Shown piece by piece: positions 31,510 to 43,500 of a stretch of 64,000 nucleotides of DNA. Under the pieces are notes generated by a model, which had not been told where the DNA came from, made no database searches, and was given only the letters and a program-made list of their open reading frames with translations. The position numbers and the translations under genes were made by a program. How positions within the stretch are numbered: position 1 is the stretch's first letter; the number at the start of each line of letters is the position of its first letter. The stretch is from Dactylorhiza incarnata (lineage: Eukaryota > Streptophyta > Magnoliopsida > Asparagales > Orchidaceae). The stretch covers positions 930,001 through 994,000 of the forward strand of contig JAWHQI010000262.1 of NCBI GenBank assembly GCA_033032865.1. The letters are read 5' to 3'.

Positions 31510-33085
31510 TATTGGGAAAAACCCCTTTTGATTAAACTTAACAAATTATCTATAGGTGATTTTACTTCCTAGCTGTATTACCCTCATTGTATAGTAAGGG
31601 TGAAATTGGTCATTAGATGTCTTAGGTTGTCACACTCACATTAGAGTGTCAAGGCCAAGTCAAGACAATCACAAAATTAGTTAAATTAAGAATTGCGTTG
31701 AATGAATGTCGATGCAACTTTGACTGGATGTCGACGCAACTCTGACTAGAAGTCCAAGCAACTTGAATAGTCTGTCGAAGTATAAGTCAAGTCAATGCAA
31801 CGTTGAAAGGGACTCGACGTAGAAAGAAGGGTTTGTCGAAGCCATCACTAAAATCAACGCAACTTCGACTTCAACTCGATGCAGAAGATGATGTCCAAGT
31901 TCAAGCCTTCAACTTGACGGATACATCGAGAAGTATTCGACTCTACACAGCCATCTGAGTTCAGCCAGAGATATGAAGGAATTTGAAGCCTACTCCGATA
32001 AGAACTTAGAGGTGCGTCGATAAGAAAGAAATTTAATTCGACGATACGTAGAATACAGTTTGAAAAATGAAACTTTCTTTGCTGTCCTTATAACACCTTT
32101 TGTAAAGGACCACCAGGCAAAAGACAGTTCTCCAACTGCTCGATTATTTCCAAGAGTGGAATGGAGTACTCCAGGACACAACAAAAGCATTCTTGGAAGG
32201 TATTCATAGCTGCTGGACGGGTCGGGATTGAAAGAGGAAGGGAAAATCAAAGGTCCAATAAGAATTCCTTTTCAGGACAATCAAAATAGAGAAGGAAATT
32301 CAAATACCAATCATACACAATAAGTATGGTGAAAAAAGAGAGAAGAAATATAGATATTGATAGAATTATTCATTCTGTCAAATATGGCTCCTCTTCCTCC
32401 CTCTTCTCTAACCCTAAGATAGAAAACTCAAGTGGTCTCTCTGCACAGAAAAGATAGATAGCTCTCCTTCATCATCATTATACAGCAGCTAGATTAAAAG
32501 AAGCACTCAGGGAAAAGGATTTAAAAATAACCCTTGCAAATCATCATAATCATAAGCAAGCATCAACAAATCCAGTGAAAGAAAAATAGAAGCTGAAGTT
32601 CTTGAGAAAATGCTTCTGAAGAATTCTAAAAATAGAATTCTTATCTTTATCTTGTTTCGTCCTACTTACTTTCTTCTCACTTTTCCTTCAACTGTAAAAG
32701 AGTTTTATTAATCACTCTTCCAAAGGATTCAATGGTTCTAAGAGTCTCCTTATCAAAAGACTCAGTGGTTCTAAGAGTCTGCTTATCAAAAGACTCAGGC
32801 ACAGGTTGTGCAATCCTACCAGGGAGCTAGAAGAGAGGACTACCCACATTTTAGGGAACCTTAATAAAATTCCTGTGTCTTTGTGTGTGATTTTCTGTGC
32901 TGTCCATACTTTGGTTTTTCTGAGTTTAATTTTCAGCAATATTTTTATACTTTAATCTGTATTTGGTTTTGCGGGATGCATAATACTTAAAGTTTTTATT
33001 TTGTATGAATAATTCGGGTAGAAAATATTTTAAATAATATTCACCCCCCTCTAGAGAATACTCAGAGGCACACTGTGCAATTTCA
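31510..33085 (+). mobile_element. LTR family 1, copy B (3' LTR)
   Basis: It starts TATTGGGAAAAACC (a TG-to-TA change against the expected TGTTGGG) and ends GTGCAATTTCA at 33085, 1576 bp. U3 (31690-32060) is full of TCGACGCAACTTCGAC-like words. A purine tract lies upstream, so it is the 3' LTR of the element with the third ORF at 29860-31290. Base 33086 is already in the middle of a 70-bp array unit, so the element integrated into that array; the predicted target duplication is CTTTG. Confidence 0.8.
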
Positions 33086-36000
33086 CTTTGGTTGTGCAGG
33101 CCGAAGGTTTTTTGTAAGGGAGGTCAGGAGCATTTTGACCGCGTCTTGTCTTATGTCTTGGTTGTGCAGGCCGAATATATTTAGTAAGGGAGGTTAGGAG
33201 CATTTTGACCGTGCCTTGGCTTGTGATTTTATTGTGCAGCCCTGATGTTTTCGGTAAGGGCGGTAAGGAGCATTTTGACTACGCCATGGCTTGTACTTTG
33301 TTTGTGCATGCCGAATGTTTTTGGTAAGGTCACTGAAGAGCATTTCGACTGTGCCTTGTCCTTGGTTTTGGTTGTACAGGTCAAATATTTTCGATAAGTG
33401 CGGTCAGGAGCATTTTGACCGCTCCATGGCTTTTGCTTTGGTTGTGCAGGTTGAATGTTTTTGGAAAGGGCAGCCATGAGCTTTTTGATTGCACCTGTCT
33501 TGTGTTTTGGTTGTGCAGGCCGAATGTTTTTGGTAAGGGTGGTCAGGAGCATTTTGACCGCGCCTTGGCTTGTGCTTTGGTTGTGCATACTGTATGTTTT
33601 TGGTAAAGGCAGTCAGAAGCATTTAGACCACGCCTTGGCTTGTGTTTTGGTTGTGCTGGCAAATGTTTTTGGTAAGAGCGGTAAGGAGCATTTTGATCGC
33701 TCCTTGGCTTTTGCTTTGGTTGTGCATGCCAAATGTTTCGGTAAGGGCGGTCAGAAGCATTTTGACCTTGCCTTGGCCTGTGCTTTGGTTGTGCTGGCCG
33801 AATGCTTTTGGTAAGGGGGGTCAGGAGTATTTTGACCGCGCCTTGGTTTGTGCTCTAGTTGTGCTGGCCGAATGTTTTCTGTAAGGGCGGTCAGGAGCAT
33901 TTTGATCACACATTGACTTGTGCTTTGGTTGTGCAGGCCGAATGTGTTCGATTAGGGAAGTCAGGAGCATTTTGACCGCACCTTAGCTTGTGCTTCAGTT
34001 ATGCAGGTCGAATGTTTACGGTAAAGTCAGTCAGGAGCATTTTGATCGCGCCTTGGCTTGTGCTTTGGTTGCGCAGACCGAATGTTTTCCGTAAGGGTGG
34101 TCAAGAAAATTTTGACCCTGCCTTGGCTTGTGCTTTGGTTGTGCACGCCAAATTTTTTCGGTAAGGGCGGTCAAATAAATTTTGACTGCGCCTTGGCTTG
34201 TACTTTGGTTGTGTAGGCCGAATGTTTTTGGTATGGACGGTCAATAACATTTGACCGTGCCTTGACTTGTGCTTTGGTTGTGTAGGCCAAATGTTTCCCG
34301 TTAGGGAGGTCAGGAGCATTTTGATCGTGCCTTGTCTTGTTCTTTAGTTGTGCAGGGCAAATCTGTTTGGTATGGGCGGTCAGGAGCATTTTGACCGCAC
34401 CTTGGCTTGTGCTTTGCTTGTGCAGGCTGAATGTCTTCGGTAAGGGCGGTCAGGAGCATTTTTGCCATGCCTTGGCTTGAGCTTTGGTTATGCAGGTCGA
34501 ATGTTTTCAGTAAAGGCGGTCAGGAGCATTTTGACCGTGCATTTGGCTTGTGCTTTGGTTATGCAGGCCGAATGTTTTTGGTAAGTGCGGTCAGAAGCAT
34601 TTTGACCACGCTTTGGTTGTGCAGGCCAAATATTTTAGAAAAGACAGTTAAGTGCAGTTTGAACACGCATTAGCTTGTGGTTTGGTTGTGCAGACCGAAT
34701 GTTTTCGGTAAGGGAGGTCAGGAGTGTTTTGATCGCATCTTGGCTTGTGCTTTGGTTGTGCATGCTGAATTTTTTTGGTAAGGGCGTTCAGGAGCATTTT
34801 GACTACGCCATGGCTTGTGCTTTGGTTGTGCATGCCAAATCTTTTCGGTAAGAGAGATCATGAGCATTTTTACCATGCCTTGGCTTGTAAATTGGTGGTT
34901 CAGGCCAATTGTTTTCGGTAAGGGCAGTCAGGAGCATTTTGACCTCGCCATGGCTTGTGCTTTGGTTGTGCAAGCCTAATGTTTTCACTAAGGGTGGTCA
35001 GGAGCATTTAGACAGTTCCTTTGCTTGTGCTTTGATTGTGCAGTCCAAATGTTTTCGGTAAGGGCGGCCAGGAGCATTTTGACCTCGCATTGTCTTGTGC
35101 TTTAGTTGAGTAGGCCGAATAATTTTGGAAATGGCCGTGAGGAGCATTTTGACTGCGCCTTGCAATGCACTTTGGTTTTGCTGGCCTAATGTTTTCGGTA
35201 AGGGTCGTCAGGAGAATTTTGACAGCACCTTTGCTAGTTCTTTGGTTGTGAAGGCCAAATGTTTTCGGTAAGGGAGGTCTGGAGCATTTTGACCGCGCCT
35301 TGGCATGAGCTTTGTTTGTGTAGGCTGAATGTTTTCGGTACGGCGCTCAGGAGTATTTTGACCTCAGTTTGGCTTGTGCTTTGGTTTTGCAGGGCGTATT
35401 TTTGGTAACAACGGTCAGGAGCATTTTGTCCGCGCCTTGGCTTATGCTTTGGTTGGGCATGCCGAATGTTTTTGGTAATGGCGGTCATGAGCATTTTGAC
35501 AATGTCTTGGCTTATATTTTGGTTGTGCAGGCCAAAAGTTTTCGGTAAGGGAGGTTAGGAGCATTTTGACCGCGCCTTGGCTTGCACTTTTGTTGTGTAG
35601 GCCGAATGTTTTAGGTAAGGGCGGTAAGGACCATTTTGACCGTGCCTTGGCTTGTGCTTTGGTTGTGCAGGTCGAATGTTTTCAATAAGGGCACTAAGGA
35701 GCATTTTGACTGTGCCATGGCTTGCGCTTTGGTTGTTCAGGCCAAATGTTTTCGGTAAGGGCGGTCAGGAACATTTTGACTGCGCCTTAGCTTGTGCTTT
35801 GGTTGTGCATGCTGAATGTTTTTTCATATGGGCGCTCAAGATCATTTTGACAGTTCCTTGGCTTGTGCTTTGGTTATGCAAGCTGAATGTTTTCCGTAAG
35901 GATGGTAAGGAGAATTTTCATCGTGCCTTGGCTTGTTCTTTGGTTGTGTAGGCCGAATGTTTTCGAAAAGGGCGGTTGAGAGACTTTAGACCGTGCCTTG

Positions 36001-38004
36001 GCTTGTGCCTTGGCATGTGCTTTGGTTGTGCATGCATAATGTTTTCTATAAGGGCGGTCTGGAGAATTTTGACCACGCCTTGACTTGTGCTTTGGTTGTG
36101 CATACCGAATGTTTTCGGTAAGGGCTGTGAGGATCATTTTGACCACGCCTTGACTTGTTTTTTTGTTGTGCAGGTCGAATGTTTTTGTTAAGGGCGGTCA
36201 GGATCATTTTGACCTTGCTTGGCATATACTTTAGTTGTGCTAGCCGAATGTTTTCGGAATGAGCGGTCAGGAGCATTTTGACTGTGCCTTGGCTTGTGCT
36301 TTGATTGTGCAGGCCGAATGTTTTTGGTAAGGGAGGTTAGGGGCATTTTGATTGCTCCTTGACTTATGCTTTGGTTGTGCATGCTGAATGTTTTCAGTAA
36401 GGGCGGTCAGGAGTATTTTTATCACTCCTTTGCTTTTGCTTTGGTTGGTTAGGCCGAATATTTTCAGTAAGGGCCGTCAGGAGAATTTTTACCGCACCTT
36501 GGCTTGTGCTTTGGTTGTGCAGGACAAATGTTTTTGGTAATGGCGCTAAGGAGCATTTTGACTGCGCATTGTCTTGTGCTTTGGTTGTGCAGGCAGAATG
36601 TTTTTGGTAAGGGCCATCAGGAGCACTTTGACCGCGCCTTTCCTTGTGCTTTGGTTGTGCTGGCTGAATGTTTTTGGTAATGGAGGTCAGGAGAAATTTG
36701 ACCGTGCCTTGGCTTGTGCTTTGGTTGTGCAGGTCGGATGTTTTTGGTAAGGGTGCTAAGGAGCATTTTGACTGCGCATTGGCATGTGCTTTGGTTGTGC
36801 AGGCCAAATGTTTTCAAAAGGGAAATCTGGAGAATTTTGACCATGCTTTGGCTTGTGCTTTGGTTTTGATTGGCGAATGTTTTTTGTATGAGCGGTCAGG
36901 AGCATTTTGACCGCGCCTTGGCTTGTGCTTTGGTTGTGTAGGCCAAATGTTTTAGCAAGGGAAGTCAGGAGCATTTTGACCGAGCATTGGATTGTGCGTT
37001 GGTTGTGCAGGATGAATGTTTTCGGTAAGGGTGGTCATGAGCATTTTGAACATGCCTTGGCTGGTGATTTGGTTTGCATGCCGAAAGTTTTCAATATGGG
37101 CAGTAAGGAGCATTTTGACAACGCCTTGGCTCGTGCTTTGTTTGTGCAGGCCAAAAGTTTTAGATAAGGGCAGTCAGGAGCATTTTGACTGAGCCTTAGC
37201 TTGTGCTTTGCTTGTGCAGGCTGGATGTTTTTGGGAAGGGCGGTCAGGAGTAGTTTGAATGCGCCTAGGCTTGTGCCTTGTTTGTGCAGGCAAACTATTT
37301 TCGGTAAGGGGGCCGAGGAGCATTTTGACCATGACTGTCTTGTGCTTTAGTTGTGTAGGCCGAATGTTTTCGGTAAGGGCGGTCAGGAGCATTTTGACCG
37401 TGCCTTGGCTCGTGCTTTAGTTGTGCAGGCTGATTATTTTCGGTAAGTGTGGTCATGAGAATTTTGAGCGCCCCTTGGCTTGTACTTTGGTTGTGTAGGC
37501 AGAATATTTTCGGTATGGGCGGTGAGGAGCATTTTAATCGTCCTTAGCTTGTGCTTTAGTTGTGCAGGCTGAATCTTTTCGGTAAGGGCGGTCAGGAGCA
37601 TTTTGACCAGAAATTGGCTTGTGATTTGGTTGTGCAGGCCAAATCTTTTTGGTACAGGAGGTCAGAAGCATTTGTACCGCACCTTGACTTGTGCTTTGGT
37701 TGTGTAGGCCGGATGTTTTTGGTAACGTCGGTGATAAGCATTTTCCCAATTTGGTAAGGTCGGTTGGGAGCATTTTTATAGATCCTAGGCTTTTGGTTTG
37801 GTTGTGCAGGCCAAATGTTTTTGGTATGGGCAGGCAGGAGCATTTTTACCGCGCCTTGGCTTGTGCTTTGGTTGTGATGGATGAACGTTTTTGGTAAGGG
37901 TGGTCAGGTGCATTTTTACTGTGCCTTGGCTTGTGCTTTGGTTATGCAGGCGGAATGTTTTCGGTAAGGGCGGTGATGAGCTTTTTAACCGCGCCTTGGC
38001 TTGT
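33086..38004 (+). repeat. 70-bp tandem array, about 70 units
   Basis: The consensus runs 'ggttgtgcaggccgaatg', 'ttttcggtaagggcggtc', 'aggagcattttgaccgcg', 'ccttggcttgtgcttt' (70 bp). Spacing is 70 bp with occasional 1-15-bp indels. Units differ by roughly 5-20 percent by eye, so the array is not freshly expanded. Seventy is not a multiple of three, so many overlapping short ORFs on both strands are artefacts. The left edge abuts LTR B; the right edge abuts a charged ORF that ends in LTR C. The array may be internal to the LTR-C element or a satellite invaded by two elements. Confidence 0.92.
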
Positions 38005-38810
38005 ACAGAGGAAGAGGGCATGAAAGGAATTATAGAGGAAGGGGAAGGAGATGGGAGAGGAAGAGGATATGAAAGTAATATACCCATCTGGGAGAAGTAT
38101 ACAAAAGAGCAAGGAAAACTATATAAGAAGGACATATCCTATTACAAAACATATGAGAAAGTTGAAATCCCTGAAAATACAATGAAGGAGTATATTGACC
38201 CAAAGCTTGACAGTGCCCTAGATGAAATTAGAGAAAGAGATAAATATGAATTTCAAGCTTCTCAAAGAGAGCTTGAGGAAAAGAGAAGGTTGTTGATTGA
38301 AAGGATGAAGAAGGGTAAGGACGTTGTGGAAAAAGAACAACTCAAGGAGGCAATCCAGATCCCAAGCACACTCTTTGATCCTACAAAGTATGCAGCATCA
38401 TTTCATCAAGCAAAACTTCTTGAAAATAGAGGGAAACATCACAATGGAGGTCTTGGTTATGATCTGGATGAAGCAGAGCAGCATCTTTAAAAGAAAAGGA
38501 AGATTGTATTCAAGACTACTCCAACTTCTGATAGTTCATTGTCAACATTCATTGTACCAAATCCTGATGCAGAAGATCTAGATTAAGAATAAATCAACTT
38601 GATGCCAGCTAAAGTCTTTGGTCTAGGATTCTAACTTAAAGATGTTTATTCTGAAGTAGAAACTGATCTGGAAAAGGTCTTCAAGGGACATGAGAGAATT
38701 CAGATGAATCTAAAGAAAGCCAACCCAGCAAACTTCAAATATACGGAGAGGAAATTCAAAAAGGTCTATGCAGACTTATCTACTTTTCTTAAAAGAAGAA
38801 AGTAAACTAT
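38005..38810 (+). pseudogene. Charged coiled-coil ORF upstream of LTR C
   Basis: Directly after the array the frame reads EEEGMKGIIEEGEGDGRGRGYES, then IPENTMKEYIDPKLDSALDEIR, a long Glu/Lys/Arg helix (FQASQRELEEKRRLLIERMKKG) and IPSTLFDPTKYAASFHQ, with a stop at 38490. After it the same frame stays open (KKRKIVFKTTPTSDSS) with stops near 38585 and 38630, then a tail to about 38803. No known domain is recognised. Its position matches the third ORF upstream of LTR B, but the sequences do not look alike. It may be a diverged third ORF or captured sequence. The start codon lies in or left of the array. Confidence 0.45.
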
Positions 38811-38979
38811 TTCTTGGGTAACTAACTCTGATAAACATCTATTTATATTAATCAGAAGTTTTCATTTTACCATGTCATTATGTTACTGTATATGTGTCTG
38901 TACTATGCTTTTATTCAATTGTATGTTTGAAATCGCTTACCTTATTTTGTAAAATTTGTTATGATAAATAGGGGGAGAT

Positions 38980-40568
38980 TATTGGAAAAACCCTTGTGAT
39001 TTATCTAACAAATTACTTAAATTGATTTCATCAGTTAGGTTTTATTACCCATATTATATAGAAAGGGTAAATTAGCCATTAGATGTCTTAGGATGTCACA
39101 CTCACCTTAGAGTGTCAAGACCAGGTCAAGATAAGCACAAATTCAGTTGAGTTAAAACTTGCGTCGAATAGATGTCGACGCAACTTCGACTAGATGTCAA
39201 CGAAACACTAACTAAAAGTCGAAGCAACTCCATTAGCCAGTCGAAGTATAAGTCAAGTCGAAAGGTACTCAACGCAGAAGGAAGAGCCTGTCGAAGCCAT
39301 CTTAGAAGTCGACGCAACTTCGACTTCAATTCGACTCAGAAAATATAGTTCAGGTGCAAGTCTTCAACTCGACGGTTACATCGATAAGTAATCGACACAA
39401 CGTTGACATCTGAGTTCAGCCAGAGCTAAGAAGAAATTTGAAGCTACTCCTATAAGAACTCAGAGGTGAGTCGATATGAAGAATGATGAAGTCAACGCAA
39501 CGTCGAATACAGTTTGAAATAGAAGCTTTTCAGCTATCCTTGTACTACCTTTTCAGAAGGTCCACATTGCAGAAGAAAGTTCTCCAATGGCTCGTTTATT
39601 GTCAAGAATGGAATGGAGTATTCCAGGAGACAGCAAAAACATTCTTGGTATCTATTCAAATCTGATGGACGGGTCGGGAACAAAAGAATAAAGGGAAATC
39701 AACTGTCCCATAGGAATTCCTTTTCAGGACAGCCCAAAAGATGAAAGAAATTCAGATTCCAATCATGGAGAATAAGTATGCTGAGAGGAGAAGAAATAAA
39801 GAAGCATTGATCACATATTTTTCTATCTGTCGAATAGGGTTTTCTCTTCTTCCTCCTTCAACCCTAAGACAGAAAAGAACCTATCTCTCTACACAGGAAA
39901 ACAACATAGCTGCTTCTTATTCTTCGTCACACAACATCTAGTTTACAAGAAGTGCTCAGAGAAATAGGATCAAGCAAATAAACCTTGCAATCATCACAAT
40001 CGTAAGCAAGGGTTCATTATTTTCAGATCCAGTGATAAACAGAAGCAACAGTTTAAATGAATTAGCTTCTGAAGAATTCTGAAAGCAGAATTTTATTCAC
40101 CTCTTTTTCTTTTTCTTCTTCTTTATTCACCATCTGTAAAAGAGTTTTATTAATCCCTCTTTCAATGGATTCAGTGGTTATAAGAACCTCCTTATTACAA
40201 GACTCAATGGTTCTAAGAGTCTCCTTATCAAAAGACTCAGTGGTTCTGAGAGTCTCTTTATCAAAAGACTCAGGCATAGTTAGTCCAATCATACTAGGGA
40301 GGTAGAATAGTGGACTACCCACATTTTGGGGAACCACTATAAAAATCCTGTGACTTATGGATTGAATTTTCTATATTTTCCCTCTTTACTGTTTTTTGTA
40401 TTTACATTTCCTGCATTTACTTTATTCTGTTTTGGTATTGTTGATTACATACTACTTAGTAGTTTTATTGTGTGTGTACATTTAGGGTAGAAAATATTTA
40501 AAACTCTATTCACCCCCCCCCCCCCCCCCCCCTCTAGAGAATACTTTGAGGCACACTATGCACTTTTA
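38980..40568 (+). mobile_element. LTR family 1, copy C (3' LTR)
   Basis: The purine tract 'gataaatagggggagat' is followed by TATTGGAAAAACCC at 38980. The end is GCACTTTTA at 40568 (expected ...CTTTCA). 1589 bp. Near the end a C22 run (40511-40532) expands the 'attcacccccctctag' block. The U3 palindrome words TCGACGCAACTTCGAC are at 39160-39520. The right flank 'gatttgactc' is the interior of LARD2's left LTR (compare 43957-43967), so the LTR-C element is inserted there. Confidence 0.85.
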
Positions 40569-43500
40569 GATTTGACTCTAATCATGAAGATTTATGTCTC
40601 CCCCTCTCGAGGAGTGCATGCAACTCCTTTCACCCTTGAGCGATCTTCTCGTATTCTCGAATCTCTTGATCAACTAAAATATGGATCATTGATTGAAAAG
40701 CATATGTCGCCAATATGAAATCAATACGATAAAAATCAAAGGTAAATCATAATAATTCTAAACTAAAGCTACGAAAATGAGATTATGAAATAAGAGACTT
40801 AAGAATTCTTCCAATCGAATACTATAAAACTAGCTACGCATAATTAAAGGGAAAGAACATTTTTTATAAAATAAGAAATGAAATTATAAGTACAAGAAAG
40901 GTAAATTCTAAGTTAAGAATTAAAGGAGCAAGACATAAAGTAAATTACATGAAAGCAAATAGAACAAAATGATAGAAAATGATCCAATCTAAAGTAGGGA
41001 CTGGATGGGGATCACTTTTGCAACAACTAGCTTTTATAGGCAGAAAATTGGAGAGCCATGCCCTTGGTCACAAACAAGACCAAGGGCGTGTAAGGTGTGT
41101 AACTGCTATCTTTTAAGCCCAGGAATCTTAAGGAGAAAATTGCTAAAAATCAATTAGTTGGCGGGTCAAGGCCTGGGTCATGCCCGTGACCTAGGGCATG
41201 TCTTGACCAAGTCTGGAAACGGCGGGAAAGGAAGCGATCAGGAGTTAATATGTCAGTTGCGGGAAGGTTAACGACCTCGGTTACGCCCATGACCGAGGGT
41301 GTGTAAGCTGGAAACAACGAGATCTGGAAACTGCTTGCATTGAAGACTGTATCGGGAGAGTCATGCCCGTGACCTGATTGTCATGCCCTCTGTCACGTCC
41401 GTGACATAGGGTGTGTAATTTTAATCTGAGGTGGCAAGGTCTTCTGGGAGCTGAAGGCGGGGCACGACCGTGACACTGGTCATGCCCTAGGTCACGGCCG
41501 AGACTTGGGGCGTGTACTTGGGATTTTTGCAGATTTGTTCCAGCATTTCCCCTGAACACGACTGTGGGCTTGAATTTGCTATTGACAGTCCCAAATTACC
41601 TGAAAATACAAAATAAAGTAAAATAATCATAAATTAAACTAAAACTAAACAACAATAACTTAATTATTAATAAAATATTTTATAAAAATAATTATAATTA
41701 ATGTACTATCAAATACCCCCATACTTAATCTTTTGTTATTCTAGTGCAAAACTAATTTATAAATATGAGAAAAATGTATAAGACATTTAAAAAAGAATTA
41801 CTCCTAATCATGCACTCAAAGTATTATAAGATTAACATCAAAACAAGTTGGAAATTAAATTTATACTCATTAGAAAGAACTTATAATTCATAAATGGAAT
41901 CGAGTGGAATAAATATTAGTTTTAAAATTATCTAACTAAATTATCATAATCAAAATTGCATTGAATTGATCAAAATAATCTAAGATTAAATTTATAGAAA
42001 TTTTAAACTTCATGAGAAACTATTTAGAAAACTTCAAAATACTCTCTATGCTCTCTCTCATATCAATCATGGATTAGCAATTGATATTGGATAAATAGGG
42101 TGAAAATTGGCACTGAAGAAGTATCTTTATTTGGGAAATGATGAATTTTATCCTCTCATTTCCATCTTTTATCAAAGTTTCTTCTTCTTTTGAAATATCC
42201 CAAATGTATATGTTTAGGAGTGATGAATTTTATCCTCTCAACTCTATGCCATATAATCTTTAACAAATTTGGGAGCATATATTTAGGAATGATGAATTTT
42301 ATCCTCTTATTCCATGACATATGTTCTTTTAAAATTTTTTATTGCCAATCAATTGGTTAAACAAAAGGTAGGGGAAGGGCTAAGGTTTACGAGCTAAAAA
42401 GTTCCAATGAAAAATATTTTGAGAACATAGAAAATAATTTTTGGCAATCTTAAGCATCAATGAGCTAAAATTAATATAAGTAAAATCTAAAGATATTAAG
42501 CACAATTTCTACAAAATTTAATTATGATATTTTAAAGAGAGAATGTAAAACAAAGAAATATTCTAAACAAACCAAGATAATGAAAAATTCATTCAATCAA
42601 ATGTGTCTAAAAATTAAATCTAACAAATTTTGAAGTTACATAAAATAAGGAAATACATAAAAAGAAGACTCCTTAGAAAGCTTATAAAGAAAACACATAA
42701 TTAAAATCAATTTGTCTAAATGAAGTTTGGAGAAATTTAATATTACAAATTTATTTTATTAGAAACTTTTTAAATTTTTGGATTATTATATTAAAATAAA
42801 ACATATTTTTTTTATTCTTGGACTTCCCAACCCAATGACGGGCTCGCAAGGTGCTAGGCAGTTTTGTGGAATGAAAGCCCAACATGGCCCTTTCGCAAGA
42901 AATTAATTTTTTTAATTTTTAGTTTTGCTTTTTAATTTTTTTGTATTTTAATATTACAAAAACAAAAATAAGACAGAAAACTAAAATTAAAAGAAAAACT
43001 TTTTTTTTGTATTTTGAAAAGATTTTCTAGTTTTTTGGAGTTTTTTTGAAAATTAAAAAAAATAAAGAGAATCCACCCCCATACTTAAGAATAAAAATTG
43101 TCCACAATGTTTATGAACTATGTATGAAGAGAAATTGAAAGAACAATGCGTTATAAGAATAATGGAAGAAAAATAAAGATATGCATGGGTGCTTCCCAAG
43201 AACGCTTTGTTTAACGTCTTTGAGCTAGACGTTAAGGGTTAGCTAAAAGGAAATTTAAATTTAAAATGCACAGGCAAGTCCCTTAATTCACGCTGAGGTG
43301 AATAGGCCAAAATTTGTGGCCTGATGAGTCCAAAATATTAAGTTGGTTGGTATGCTCAGCAATTTTAGCAGCCAAATGAGATAACATTATTTATAAAATA
43401 AAACAACCGTTACTTAATAGAATGGAATTAAAAAAAATGAAAAAGAGAATTTGGGGATTGGGGAAAAAATGACAAAATTAAAAAAACTGCTTTCAAAATA

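Noticed and set aside
20193..33085. Copia LTR at 20193 and LTR B as the two ends of one element
   Set aside because: Their starts (TGTTGTTTACTATCA against TATTGGGAAAAACC) and ends differ; they belong to different families.
33229..37897. Many 60-137-residue ORFs on both strands in the 70-bp array
   Set aside because: The unit length is not a multiple of three, so frames rotate between units; these are repeat artefacts.
31510..40568. LTR B to LTR C as one intact element
   Set aside because: No primer site follows LTR B, LTR B has its own upstream third ORF and purine tract, and the array starts exactly at its end.
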